Positions 24,371 to 36,515 of a stretch of DNA of 64,000 nucleotides are shown here, piece after piece; positions within the stretch are counted from its first letter, which is position 1; every line of letters begins with the position of its first letter. The stretch is from Botryotinia globosa (Eukaryota; Ascomycota; Leotiomycetes; Helotiales; Sclerotiniaceae): positions 2,418,001 through 2,482,000 of the forward strand of contig RCSZ01000002.1 of assembly GCA_014898425.1 (NCBI GenBank), given 5' to 3'. The notes beneath the pieces are model-generated. The model did no database searches, had not been told where the DNA came from, and saw nothing but the letters and a program-made list of their open reading frames with translations. A program made the translations under genes and the position numbers.

Positions 24371-25381
24371 TCATCCACAAACCTCGTCCACCATCGCACA
24401 ATCAACCCAAAGATAACTACTCTCCCAACTCCTCTTTCCTCCCAACGCCCTCATTACGCCCTCACTTCCTGCATTCCCTTCCTTGACATCTGAATGCACA
24501 AAGCCACTTGACCCATTGAACCCCAGATCCGCAAATTCACCCAGCCCGAAACGACGAATAAGTTCGCGGGCAACATAAGTAGCGAGACCTAGACCACGGT
24601 GAGAAGGGAGTACGTAGAGCGTTGCTAGCGTGCCGTCGATTCCTATGAAAGCCCATGCTACCATTTCGGATTCGGGGTTGAGGAGACAGAGAGAGGGTTG
24701 GGCGAGGAGCGTAGAGGGCTCGCGGGGAATGGTGGAAGTGGAGATTACGAGGTTGAGGTGGGAAGCTGAGACGCGGGAGGGAGTGAGGGAGAACGGGGGT
24801 GGTGGTGGTGGTGGTGGGAGATTGGGGGATGGCGCTGTGGGGATGAGGTACAGGTTCCAGCGGGTGTGGTAGGGGATTAGTGGTGTGGATGTTGGGGGTG
24901 TTGTTGATGTTTGGAATGAGAGAGATGTAAGAGAATTTGTGATGACTTCATGCAGACATGCGAATTTGAGGATGGGGTCGAAAGGAAATCCGGGAGCTTG
25001 GGGGATTTCGGTATTTTTCAAGAATACGAGGGTGTGTTTAAGATGTGTGGAGAGGAGAGATGCATGGTCGTTGGAGAGAGGCTGTGCGTAGGAAGGCGTG
25101 ATCAGAGGATTGAAGACCCAGATCTGTGATTCGTTTTTGCGGGATCGATCGGAGAAGATGATGGTGTAGAGCTCCGGAATTGGAGAGTGTGGGGGAAAAG
25201 TGGCGGCGAAGAGGCAGTGGCTAGAGGGTGTGTTGTGGGGAGCGAGCATTCGACTGTATATGGAATTACTGTATGGAAGATGTTCGTAGAGACTTGGAAT
25301 TAGAGTTTCGGAGATGGTTTCTTGGGGGTGGATATAGAATTTGAGTTCCTCGGATGACGAGGAGGAAATTGATGTGGTCAT
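24371..25381 (-). CDS. GNAT-family N-acetyltransferase (FR47-like)
   Basis: A single-exon 336-codon gene starting at ATG 25381. The C-terminal third (about 240-336) is a GNAT acetyl-CoA domain. A strand reading AWAFIGIDGTLATLYVLP leads into the acetyl-CoA pyrophosphate loop HRGLGLA (about 262-268) and the helix YVARELIRRFG, followed by a segment ending in YLWVDC. This layout resembles the glycine N-acyltransferase/FR47-like branch, which acylates small molecules or amino groups. The N-terminal two thirds are less conserved and contain a run of nine or so prolines (about 186-195), encoded by a GGT-type trinucleotide repeat near 24792-24820. The substrate cannot be predicted. No targeting signal is visible. 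It converges with the RING gene. Confidence 0.85.
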   Translation of the reverse strand: MTTSISSSSSEELKFYIHPQETISETLIPSLYEHLPYSNSIYSRMLAPHNTPSSHCLFAATFPPHSPIPELYTIIFSDRSRKNESQIWVFNPLITPSYAQPLSNDHASLLSTHLKHTLVFLKNTEIPQAPGFPFDPILKFACLHEVITNSLTSLSFQTSTTPPTSTPLIPYHTRWNLYLIPTAPSPNLPPPPPPPPFSLTPSRVSASHLNLVISTSTIPREPSTLLAQPSLCLLNPESEMVAWAFIGIDGTLATLYVLPSHRGLGLATYVARELIRRFGLGEFADLGFNGSSGFVHSDVKEGNAGSEGVMRALGGKRSWESSYLWVDCAMVDEVCG

Positions 25382-27377
25382 TGCACCCCTTTTATTCTCG
25401 GTAATTTTTTAGGAGGGTAGTTGGGAGTTTGCAGTATTGTCGCTTCTTATTTCCCGGTTGGATCATCCGGAATTGTTAGTATCTTGCTATCACATTCCGA
25501 TGAATAACTCACGAGATGAAGTATATAATGTCCTGATGTGAGCTGGGTGAGATATAGAAGATGATAGTCAATGATCGAAGAGCCGGCCAGTGAGTATATA
25601 GGTAATGGATACACAAAGACGCAAATCCTCAGAACAAATACTAAAGAAATTGTTTAGAAAGAAATCCCAACAGTAAAACACAACTTCTTTCAAAAAGTAC
25701 CTATGTCAAGTACCTCTTTCTCAAGAAATATTTTCCAGTATCTGGATATTGAGTCATCATCGAAGATCCACACCTCAGATAGCGAAAATCGAGGGGTTCA
25801 TGGTAGATCAATAAATCTCGGAACCCCCTGAACGTCAAAATCGGAAGCTCGGGAATCGGGATTGACCACTGATCTACCAGTTTAGACGTTCTAGACATCC
25901 ATAGATGGAAGATGGGAGATGATGTGTATACGATAGACAATGATAATATGATAATATGATAATATACATGCTGATATAAAGTGGGAGGGGCGGGGAAATT
26001 TTGGTGAGTCTGGATGTCTACTTTTAATGATTTTCATTTTGAATCTTTGGGTTTGCTAACCTTATGGTCTTGCTTGCATCTTGATACTTTGAGAGCTTGA
26101 AATCCACGTTTAGCATCAACTATATTTTAACGTTGTATAGATTTTACTCAGTAGGAAAGGGACAAGGTATTCATTCATATACGCTATGCTTTTGATGTCC
26201 TTCTTGTTGAAGATACCTAGAGAGCGAGCATCAAAAAGGCCAATAAATCATGTGACGATGGTCAAAAGTCAACAGACTCGCACCTCCTTAAATACTAGAA
26301 GTGATTGAATATACGAGTAGATAGATAAATTCAACAACACAACACAACTATCAACAATCTCAAAACCATCTCTCTATTATTAATTTCTCATAGTGAATTT
26401 ACCCATCTTACACCTACCCGTAGAAAACTCCACAAAGATTAAATCATTGCAGGAACAGAAAGAAACAACTAACAGGATTCCACCAAGAGCATGAACGTCA
26501 TTGATCCCAAGTTGGCCTTGGACATACTTGCTTTCGCGAGCTTTGTAATTAATAGATGAAAGTCCGGCCATCTGAACTGTCAAGTATCTGTGAAAATACC
26601 TGTCATTGATCAGACAAGTCGGCCAGGTGACTCGAGTCCTCTAGAAGCTGAAGGTGGGGACTCTTATTTGTTGTTATGTCCTTGGTATTTGTTCCGGGTT
26701 GGGTGAATTGGTTTTGTATGAGAATGACTCTACGTATCTGGGCAAGTGTCTGGACTTTTTGCCTCAAGTCTGAAGGTACACAGAGTGTGAGAGAGCTTCT
26801 CTCTGTTCATGGAGAATATCTTGATAAGTTGTTCAAGGGAATGGTTGGAGAGCTTGTTGGTTGTCTTGCCTCCACACATTCACAAAGTACCAGATTTTGG
26901 CATAGTCACTCTAGCATTTCATGTTGGTTGTCTACATATCGAAAATTCGCAGATCTGCACTTTGATTTATGATATTTCAGTGTTCAATTGTTCTTTATAT
27001 GATGGTTCATGTTTGCAATTAGTCATTGAAAGCTACCTTTATTGAAAGATCTCAGAGCATTTCCCACTGCTTGGAATGATGTCCCTCCCATCATTTTGTT
27101 TGCCCTAAATCCTAGAAGTATGAATTAGAATATTCATCAAGCTCATGATATATTCGGAAGAGCTTTCCTCTAGGTAAAAATAACCCAATCCTGCAAAGCA
27201 ACCCTAAAGCACCCCTCCGCCTCAAACCTACAATAACTCCCAAATCAATATAAGCACCTCGAGGGTTATATCCGCCATCAAAAGACTTTCATCTGAGATT
27301 GAGATACCCAATATTCCTGTTCCTATCCCTAGTCCCAGTCCTCACAAAAAGACCTCTACTTTCGACCCCTATCTCAG
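25382..27377. other. intergenic spacer
   Basis: About 2 kb of AT-rich DNA. It includes short repeats such as ATAATATG triplication near 25940-25965. Open frames are short, overlapping and without motifs. Confidence 0.5.
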
Positions 27378-28049
27378 TCAGTGCACAAGTCCCCTCCCTA
27401 TCACTAACAAAAGACTCAAAGAAAGTCCTAACATTACCAACCCCCCTCCTCTCGACACCCCCAAAAAACTCAAAACCCCCACATTGACCAAGCTCAATCC
27501 CGAAAGTACTATAATCCCCTTTCTGACCCAGCCTTCAAACTCCATAACCACGTATGCAAAGTAGCATGCCAGAAACATCCCATACAAAGCCATAAGCGTA
27601 TACTTTGTCTGTTTAGCTGTTGGTTGCCAACGATTCTGTCTGTTTCTCAAAACAGTCTTACGATCCTGCATATCTTTCTCTTTTTTGATAGTATTATAAT
27701 TCCGCACCGCGTCGAATTTGCAGAATGCTTGACTGAGAAGCGTCTCGGCAGATGTGGGGATAGCTTCGATTTCTCCGATCGCTTGGTTAAGAAGTGTTTC
27801 GGGATTAATAGGTATACGTGTGAGCAGAGCGCCGAAAGTGTTGACGGCCTTGTTTAGGAAAGAGAAAATCAAGATTCCTGTGAAGCAAGCGGAGGAGATG
27901 ATGAGAAATTGTTGTGCGGTGGACGAGAGCTGAGTGTTTAAGGGTATGAAGAGGTATGCGAGGAAGTTTTCGATGCTGTGGAGGAGAGATGCTAGGACTA
28001 TAGTGGTCGTCATGTTGTCTGTTTGATGGGATGAGTTTTCGATTGTCAT
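27378..28049 (-). CDS. small multi-pass membrane protein of unknown function
   Basis: The minus-strand frame is open for 292 codons. I place the start at the ATG at 28049 (223 residues) because the upstream part reads like AT-rich leader; a second ATG 12 codons later (28013) is also possible. At least three or four hydrophobic segments are visible: an N-terminal one (VLASLLHSIENFLAYLFI), a second (FLIISSACFTGILIFSFL), and two or three in the C-terminal 80 residues, ending in a Leu/Gly-rich helix. A charged loop with KKEKDMQDRKTVLRNRQNRW lies between the halves. The architecture suggests an integral membrane protein, perhaps of the endomembrane system. I recognise no family, and codon use gives no further help. 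Moderately confident it is real because the hydrophobic periodicity is regular across the frame. Confidence 0.5.
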   Translation of the reverse strand: MTIENSSHQTDNMTTTIVLASLLHSIENFLAYLFIPLNTQLSSTAQQFLIISSACFTGILIFSFLNKAVNTFGALLTRIPINPETLLNQAIGEIEAIPTSAETLLSQAFCKFDAVRNYNTIKKEKDMQDRKTVLRNRQNRWQPTAKQTKYTLMALYGMFLACYFAYVVMEFEGWVRKGIIVLSGLSLVNVGVLSFLGVSRGGGLVMLGLSLSLLLVIGRGLVH

Positions 28050-28256
28050 TGGTTGATGTTTTGATGAATTGTTGGATATTTTGAGTATGATGAAGTTGAG
28101 TTTTAGCTTGATTAGATTTATAGACAGGATTTGATGTAGAAGTTGGAAGAGTAATAAAGATAAAGAAACATCTTCTCGTGAAACTATGAATCTGATAAAG
28201 ACTTTACAAGCTGTATAAGATGCTTTGAATATTAGTAGCGCATGGGATGTAATCAC

Positions 28257-29907
28257 CTAACTGCCGTATAGGACTCTGGCGAGAGGCCACTTGATTCTTT
28301 GGCTACGGCCAGTAATTCTGACAGGTAACTATACCTTTGAATTCACAGTACCAGAGATTGGCTATCTTCAGAGCACCAATGATGAGGCACCCGAAGTTCT
28401 GGATAATATTTGATGATGAAATCTTTTTATTACCGACTCGTAGTCTCTAGCCAGCTCAGTGGTTCAACGATGAGACGAGAAGGACTTCGTATTCCCCTAA
28501 ATAAATCATTAAACTAGTAGATGTGTGTATATAACTCATACCATCTCTTGAACCACGAATATAAATCTCATCATATAGTCTAATCTAATTCATCAAGAGG
28601 CATCGCAAAACTGGTGCCAGCAACAAACAAACACACACTGCGTGTCAAAATAAAATCCAAGAGTAAAATCATCACCTCCCAAAGACTTCCTTCCTATGCA
28701 AATAACCTTGGAACTTTACAATAATTCTTATAATCCCACTCCACCCAAGTTCCTCCAAATCCCAAACCACTGCATCCCCAAACAATCCTCTCATCCCCAT
28801 CAAAGCATCTCCATGGATTCGGCTGTTGGCTTGACCGTCTATCTTGCAAATAGGAACCTAACCCCTTCTGAACGGGACACCCAGTGACGACGTGCTTGGA
28901 TATTTATCATATCTTTTTTTATGCTCAACCTCATCTTGATTTTTTTATTTTCATGTATTTAAAGATTGATCTTGGAGACCATATCGGAATCTCGCGTCTT
29001 TTTTTTCTACCTTCGATTTTGTGGGGATCTAACTTACTTCCATCCAACATGTAGTGAATGGATCTTCTCATTCCCTCTTCTCTCAATTCTCATTCCTTCT
29101 CCCCCCAACCCAATCTCCCAAGTTGATAAACAGTCAAGTGTCTCCCTAACCTTGATCAGACCACAACCCCCAAACAAGCCCCAAACAACCCCCAAATCAT
29201 TTCGAATCCTGCTCCTCTTCAACTCGAAAGCCGTAAACACACAGCTACAAAAGAACTCTAGCTATCCAGATAAAAATCCAGCCACACAATGATCTCACAT
29301 CATCTCTTTCCCCGTTTTCCGACTTGACTTCCGAACATCACAATCCAGTGAAAGTGACAGTAATTGTGATCCAATCCGACACCATCCTATCTCACAGTAA
29401 AGTAATATCACCAGAGAGATGAGATAATGTATTTACCTAACCTGTATTTAGGTATTTGGAAAGTGATTTAAGTACCCATCCATCCATCCATCCATCTATC
29501 TATATAAAAATTTAGCTCGCTACCCAGCTAGCCATAAACAACGCAACGCCAGCATCAAGATAACTCAACTCGCCTGTAAAGATAAAACATTAACGGTGCG
29601 ATAAACCACAAAGCAGAAGAAAAAAAGAAAAGAAAAATCCTAAACAGTGTCCCAAAGACTTCAAAGCTCCATGAATCTTCACAAGAGTCATCATATCCAA
29701 TTCCATCATAAACATCCGCATTGGAATCCCCACCCTCACCTCTCCTAGAAAGACTTGTGGATCTAAATTCTCCCCGCAACCCCGTCACATCTCACTTACC
29801 CGACCTAGGTAGGTAGGTAGGTATTCAGAAACCTCATTTAACACCATCCACCGCATTTCCCTCCCCATCTAGATCCGCTCTCCAATTCTCCAAATCACAA
29901 TTCCACT
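28257..29907. other. intergenic spacer with pyrimidine-rich plus strand
   Basis: No supported gene. From about 28.6 kb onward the plus strand is rich in C, T and A and poor in G. It contains a CATC/TATC microsatellite at 29475-29503 and a short GTAG repeat at 29808-29822. Confidence 0.5.
29475..29503. repeat. CATC/TATC tetranucleotide microsatellite
   Basis: Five CATC copies followed by TATC copies in non-coding DNA. Confidence 0.9.
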
Positions 29908-30327
29908 TCAAAGTCTCAATTCTTCATTCCTTACCAACTGACATTTTTTCTCTCTCCACGAGATTCCAGCCCCCCTATCTCTCCCCAGTTTCTTTCCCCC
30001 TCTCTCCAAATCACTAACTCCTCCCCCATCCCTCCCATCCTCCCCCTCACCACTACACCTCCTTCCCTCCTTCGGCCCACCACAAACCCCACAAACCCCC
30101 CCTCTATACCTCGTCCTTCCTCTCTTCTTCTCACACTCCTCCCACCATCTCCGTCTTTCTACTTCCAAGTCTCTCTCTCCATCGCTTCCCCTCTCCATCC
30201 CACCCTCCCCATTCAAAATCCCCCTACAAAAAATAATCCCACTCATCCCTCTCCGTCTCAAAGTAAAAGTTTCCATCGGCACCGCATGGCCGCAACCCGT
30301 ATATCTGTATTGCGTTTCAACACACAT
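29908..30327 (-). CDS. hypothetical 139-residue Cys-containing protein
   Basis: A 139-codon frame from ATG 30327. The N-terminus reads MCVETQYRYTGCGHAVPMET; short fungal proteins beginning with a Cys, aromatic residues and a GCGH or CGH motif are common and probably bind zinc, but I cannot name a family. A second Cys pair (CGVCGG) lies near residues 83-88, after a basic segment with WWEEC. The middle and end are Arg/Glu/Gly-rich and low in complexity, so chance opening in G-rich antisense DNA is a real alternative. The start Met is chosen because the motif follows directly. Treat as tentative. Confidence 0.4.
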   Translation of the reverse strand: MCVETQYRYTGCGHAVPMETFTLRRRGMSGIIFCRGILNGEGGMERGSDGERDLEVERRRWWEECEKKRGRTRYRGGVCGVCGGPKEGRRCSGEGEDGRDGGGVSDLERGGKKLGRDRGAGISWREKKCQLVRNEELRL

Positions 30328-32867
30328 CCTGATCGAATCTCAATATTGCTAGCGGGATGTCGGATGCAAGATGCGAATAATAATACAAATGGTATCGTGC
30401 CGTCCTACGATTATGAAAATATATAGCCTGTACGCCGTCGTATGTATAAAAGCAAGACCGAAAGCCGTAAGCCGCGTATCAATTATCCTCGTCACTTATA
30501 TGATATATCTCCCAATCTCGCAAAGTTATTCATTTACCATATCTTCCGCGTATAAGGCAGCAGTGACGATAGATCAGCTTGACGAAGAAATGGTTGCCTA
30601 AATCTCTCTCCTCAAGTCTCATTCATATTCCTCTCTTCCAACTATCTTCTCAGATTTTATCCACTGGTAAGCTATACAACTCCGCTGTATATACGACTGC
30701 GAAAACTGGTGGCAATAAAGAAGAAAATTGAATTCCAAACGATGGGAAGATCTCTTATATATTCCTTCTCTCAAAGCTTTCGGTAAATCGATGCATACGC
30801 ATCATTTTCCACTCACCTACGACTCGCTGCCCCAAGGCATACATTATGACTCGAACGATGAAGCCTTCACGCATGTTGCAAAGAACCACCCATAAGCATT
30901 ATTGAAGAATAACGAACGATCAGCCAATCAATTTGATCTCCATATTTTCTAGTAGAACCACCATTATTAGTGAATGAATAGAAAGGAAAAGACCAACACA
31001 AAATATCCACGCTACGAAATAAGAACAATCACAAATAAGAATTATCCTAAATAAGATTAACCCTAAATAAAAACAACTCTAAATAAGAATAACCCTAAAT
31101 AAGAATCATTCTAAATAAGAACAACCCTAATAACCTAGAAACAACAACAAGATCCATGCGACTAAAAAGAGCCTCAAGCCAAACCCTTAGTAACCCAAGT
31201 CCTAAATAAACTAGCGTCCAAAATACAAATAATCCCCAACAAGACCCCAAGATTTCCACAAACAATAAAAGCGCGCCTATTTCAAAACCATCAACACACC
31301 TAGTGTTACCTATGCCACGAAAATATCTACTTGCGAAGTTGTAACTAGTAGCATCGAAACACCAGAAGTGTAGATATTTAGACATCAGGAAATCAACACC
31401 ACCAGAGAATAAGAAAATCCCCAAGAACACACAAGCTTTAGGCAAACAAGAAGTAGCCCACCACCAAAGTGAGAATGACCAATAATGATCCACGCCCAAC
31501 TGTGTGATACTTACTGACAGTACGTACCAACGCCCCTTCCATTAGATCAACATACAAGAGTAATCCCAACCTAGATACAACACAAAATCACCACAAAACA
31601 TAAACAAACATAAAACCCGAAACCGATCAACGATCAACAACTTACTACATGTCAGCCTTGATATCAAATATTCAATCTAAAGCAGAACAGCTCTAGGCCA
31701 AAGAAACAAGCAGGATCCTAAACAAAAGAACCCAATCCACCCACTACTTCAGGCTACATATGAATGCTAACGATACCAAGCAAGAAACCTCTCGAATCAG
31801 CCATCCAGCTAACCAAACGGTAAACAAAATCCGAACACGGGAAGAAAACTTCCGACCAGACAGCAATTAGCAACAAGGAGCTTGCCAAGTGCAAGTTCCA
31901 ACACCGCGATGTAAGTAAGAAGGCTTCCCTCCGCAGCCCCTAAATCGGACCAAACAAAAAAGTCACCTCGACCAAAATATGAAAAAAATCAAAAAAAATC
32001 CACAAACGATACCATTTATCTACCGCATAAGATAACAGAGACAGAAACAGAAACAGAATGTAATAGAAAACTTCACCAGCATCAGACTTTCCGACCATCC
32101 ATGCGACCAACCAACAACCCTCTATCCATGCCCCCCTCCAGCTCCTCCATCTCACAAGCACCAACCAGAACCAGAACCAGAACCAACACTCAAACACCCC
32201 TCACCCCCCACCACCCCAACAAATAAGCACAATAGTATCCAAACAAACCAGCAAGATCCCACCAGCTAGATGAGAAACGACAGATATCTATCTGCATACC
32301 CAGGTATACACCCAAACAACACCAAAAACCAAGACGCAAGCAAACATACTCCACAGCACCAACAACTCACATCCAAGAACCGAGAACCAGCACCCATTCG
32401 ACCAAACAAACCAGTCATCCACATCCACACAAAAATATTGATTCTTATTGCGGGGTATCTATTGTAAAATCCCAATCCTAATTCCTAATTCCTAAATGCG
32501 ATATCAAATTCTTTACATCTCATCTGATCTCCACTCAATCCAATTCTCACCAGACTAAATAAACAGCCAGCCCTATCAATTTTTGCCCATCCCATCATCA
32601 TAGCCTATTCTTAAAATCGTAATTTGTCTTCCAATCATGAAGTCAAGGAAAGGCATATGCTTTTCTAACATCAAAATGCCGCGCTTGAATGCTTGCCAAC
32701 TCGCTCGCTCGCTGAAAGAGATAATGTCACCCAGAATGAGAAGACTGTTATCATGACCAAATTACAAAATACCTCCCGGATCTGTACAGTATAGATAGAT
32801 AGATGAAATGAGATCCTCGACTCATGAATACACTAGTAGACAAAGGTAGTATGCATACGAGCGAATT
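30328..32867. other. long spacer with CA-rich plus strand
   Basis: No supported gene in about 2.5 kb. Between about 31.0 and 32.5 kb the plus strand is strongly enriched in A and C and depleted in G and T, which opens long spurious frames on the minus strand. A 16-bp tandem repeat (31015-31142) and CAGAAC-type hexamers (near 32163-32190) lie inside it. Confidence 0.55.
31015..31142. repeat. 16-bp tandem repeat, seven to eight copies
   Basis: Seven exact-period 16-bp units with consensus CTAAATAAGAATAACC, plus a degenerate eighth. Units differ by 1-4 substitutions but the period never slips, so the array is old enough to have diverged while keeping its phase. It lies in non-coding DNA. Confidence 0.9.
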
Positions 32868-34209
32868 CTATTCGCCATTCAATTTTATATTCCCATCACC
32901 ATTAATCGTCCGAGTTTCCGTCACCACACTTTCCCCATCCCCATCCGCATCCCCATCAGCATCAGCATCCACCTCCCACCCCGGTTTTCTCCCCACCAAA
33001 ACCCTCGCTACAGTACTCAACCCCCTCGCCCTCTCAACATCCAAACTAACCCTCCTCATTTCCTCCCCACTAGACACACATATCCTCCTAACCTCTTCTT
33101 CCTCCCACCCCAAAGCCTGCGTTAATAAACGCAGCGTTGACGCTTCCAACGCGCTCAACATCGACACCAACCACAATTTCCCTATCGTCTTTTGCGTTTT
33201 ATCATCTGGCCAAGGACCCATCGGAATGCCAAATTCCTTCACTTCAATATCTACAAATCCCAAGTTCTTCAACTTTTCCGGCTGAAGATGTGCAATTCCA
33301 CGTGGTCGTCCAGCTATTCGCGCCGCTTCTCCTAAAGCGTGCAGAAGGGCGGGCATGGGACTATCTTTGTCGAAAAACGTGAGAAAAGCTGCATGGTCAT
33401 CAAAATCCATAATTTCGATCCACCCACCGGGTTTGAGATGAATGAATGCTTCGGAATATATGTGATCCCAATCGCTAAATGCTCCGGCCATATTCCGCAA
33501 ATGCACGAGATCGAACTCATTAGCAGGCCATGTCCACCCGCCTTCTTCTTCCGCATCGTCGATTTCGAAAAAGACATTGAAGGGAACGGCTGTGGGCTGA
33601 AGTTTGGCGATATCCGTCCCTATGATTTCGGCCGAGGGCCACAGATCACCCATTCCCATGGCCCAATCACCAGCTCCTGTTCCAATATCGAGAATGCGAG
33701 TGGGAGATTTGAGAGGCACGGTAGTAAGTTGATTGTCGAAGATCTGGAGATATATTTGATGGATGATGCGTAAACGATCGAGTTCTTCCTCATCGATTGG
33801 CATATAATAATCTCCCACATAAACTCGACCGTGTTGTTGTAAATATACCACATCTGAATCGTAGAGAGAGCGAGTGGAATTTCTATGAGTGTTGAAAAAC
33901 GATTAGCAAATATTTATAAAGAGAATATGAAAGTAACAACTAAGGATCTCACACTGTATCTCGATCCGTTTGAGCATGATGAAAAACAGATTTGGTATAA
34001 GCAGCCCGTCTTCTATGGCCTTCAATTTCCTTCTGCACGGTTTCCCTCGCAGCAATCGCATCATTCTCCATTTCCTCTTCATCATTGTCGTCTGGTATCA
34101 GTGGGACATCATTACCATTATCCGAATATCTCAAGTCTCCGGGAACATTTTTATTCTCATCTGGTGAACTGTTTGCTCTGCCATTTTCTTCCTCCACTTG
34201 CTCCCCCAT
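32868..34209 (-). CDS. LaeA-like SAM-dependent methyltransferase
   Basis: Two exons (33953-34209 and 32868-33882) join across a 70-bp intron (donor GTGAGA, acceptor ATAG) in phase 2 to give 423 residues. The N-terminal 90 residues are acidic and disordered. The segment with RSLYDSD and an ENGR-like QHGRVYVGDYYMPID precedes the class I fold, as in LaeA and its relatives. SAM motif I is ILDIGTGAGDWA (about 149-160), with GTDIAKLQP after it and HLRNMAGAFSDW then LKPGGWIEI further on. LaeA-like proteins are nuclear or cytosolic methyltransferases; LaeA itself controls secondary metabolism and development, but fungi carry many paralogues of unknown target and I cannot place this one. The C-terminus ends in an Asp/Ala/Gly microsatellite stretch. 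The start at 34209 is the likeliest; an upstream in-frame ATG at 34239 is possible. Confidence 0.85.
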
Positions 34210-35465
34210 GGATTTGGGATTGGTGCAAACAGCTCCCATTGACTTTTTCCTTCTCCAATTCACCATTAAATCCAACCGCCACCCTTTGTGTCGCAAGATG
34301 TTGTGTTTGTTTTATGATCTCGTCGTTGATATCCTCCGATGGGGTGATCAATATTTATATGTCGACCTCAAATCTAGTATTCGCCCGAGCTCCCGTCTCC
34401 TCTGCTTCAAGGGATTGTACACAAAGTCGATGCAAGACACGATACCAAACACAATGCTACTCTCCCTCACCCGCTCGGTTTCCGAGATCAACAGACGGAA
34501 GGCACCCAGATCGCAATCGAAATCTCGGAAAAGCATCCGCGCGTTCCAATTAACAAAGCCAGACCCAAAGCCCAAAGATGGCACGGTACTTTGTTCTCCG
34601 TACTCCTACCACCAAGACTTCGCGAAGTTTGCCAAAGATTGTCCTGTGATCCGATCATCGAAAGCGGTGACCTATTTGAGGTCTATCGACTGCATTAGCT
34701 AGCTACTACGTATACCTAGGCACATAGGCACCTAGGCACCTAGATAGCTTCACTCCAGTTACCTCCGACGTTCTAGTAGCGGTCCCTAGTTAGTTGATGA
34801 GTGAGTTAGCTTCCACCAAAGGATACAAGTTCACACCAATGAAGCCCATGTCGAACAAACTTTAACACTACCTGGAACTCTAACAATAGCACCCAGGTGC
34901 TTATTAGTATAGTAGTACTCCGTACTCACCTTAACCTTACTACGCTTTTCCAGGCTATCTCATTGGGAGAGAAAAGAAAGGTTGACAGCGGAAACCCCAC
35001 AAGAGACCGAGAAAGAAAGGATAAATTTCACCGGAACCCAATGATAAGCCACTATCTAGCAAGTACATACAGTAGACACTTACGGATCGTTCCATTACCT
35101 AGTATCTGGTAGTCTGTACCAAAGTTAAACCCCATTTACCGTTTATAAATCATCCAATTGGTTGGTTACCTACAAACAGCATGTAAGATTACGATGTATG
35201 AAATGGCCATTGATATCCACCAAAACTCCATGTCCTTGGTATTGGTGTTGGATTACCTGGGTAGAAAAGAGTATCTAGCTATTCGTTTGAGTGAAATGCG
35301 GTTTTAATATATATGTCTGTAAGTCCATCTATCTCAATTCTTGGGATAATTCGATATTTTATCTATTTGTCCCTATATATTTATCATATCAATCAACATA
35401 GCACCAACTATACTAGAAGCCCCCTCTCGAAATCTAATTAGTATAAACTCGAAACTAATAGATAC

Positions 35466-35575
35466 GGAGGGGATAGAGGAGGGGAGGGAGGAGGAGGGAG
35501 GGAGGGAGTGAGGGAGGGAGGGAGGGATGGAGGGAGTGAGGGAGGGAGGGAGGGAGGGAGGGAGGGAGGGAGGGA
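35466..35575. repeat. GGGA/GGAG polypurine tract
   Basis: About 110 bp of nearly pure purine built of GGGA units, with more than fifteen runs of three or more G spaced by one or two bases. Such a strand can form G-quadruplexes or, with its complement, triplex DNA. Confidence 0.95.
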
Positions 35576-35840
35576 ATATTTATTTAGGGAGGGATTTATT
35601 GATAGGGATTATAGGGAGATTTATTTAGGGATTTATATTTATTTAGGATTAGGGATTTAGGGATTTATGAGGATTTATTTATTTATTTATTATTTATATT
35701 AGATTTATTATTTATTTATTAAGGAATCTATTTATTTATTTCTCTATTATTTATTTATCTATCTATCAATCTATATCTATCTATCTATCTATCTATCATC
35801 TATCTACTATCTATCTATCTATCTATAATCTATCTATCCT
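35576..35840. repeat. TTTA and TCTA microsatellite block
   Basis: Interleaved TTTA/ATTT repeats (to about 35750) pass into TCTA repeats (to about 35840). The block directly abuts the polypurine tract. Confidence 0.9.
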
Positions 35841-36259
35841 CCCTATATAAATAAAAAACATTTCCAATTATAATTCAATCCAACTTTCAATCACTACTCA
35901 ATATATAACAAAATAAAAATCCCTCACTATCTTTATACTACCATTACATTATATCAAATCACACTATCTATCTCATCTCATCTCATCATAACACAATATA
36001 ACACAACACAATATAATAATTATAATACAATAATATAACCCCGAAACCCATCTCCTAATCAACAAACCCTAATTAACAAAACCCAATCAATAAACCTATT
36101 GTTAAAACTCCATCTATAAAAATCACTCCATGTATTTATTCATCTCAATTACATACCAAGTCTATACCATCCTGGCAAACTAATCAATAATATATATATC
36201 ATAGCAAATGAAATCGATTATAGATTCAAGTCCTTGCGCTTTCGAGTCTTATTTATAAT

Positions 36260-36515
36260 CATATATATATATATATATATACATACATATACATACACAA
36301 GCATATATATACACATCATATATATACACATCATATATATACATCACATATACATCACATACACATACACATCATATATATATATATATATATATAGGTA
36401 TATAAGATCTTATACACACACAAACACACACACATATATAAATATATCACACCTCCATATATTATATATCACATACACATCCCACACATACACATCCCAC
36501 ATATACATCCTACAC
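36260..36515. repeat. TA / CATA / CA dinucleotide microsatellite
   Basis: Long TA runs interspersed with CATA and CA repeats. The open frame across this stretch is a repeat artefact. Confidence 0.95.

Noticed and set aside
31095..31499. 134-codon hydrophobic minus-strand frame
   Set aside because: It lies opposite CA-rich DNA and runs into the 16-bp repeat. Its Leu/Phe/Gly richness is explained by base composition.
33885..34702. 222- and 205-codon plus-strand frames
   Set aside because: They are antisense to exon 1 of the LaeA-like methyltransferase and its upstream region and show no family motifs.
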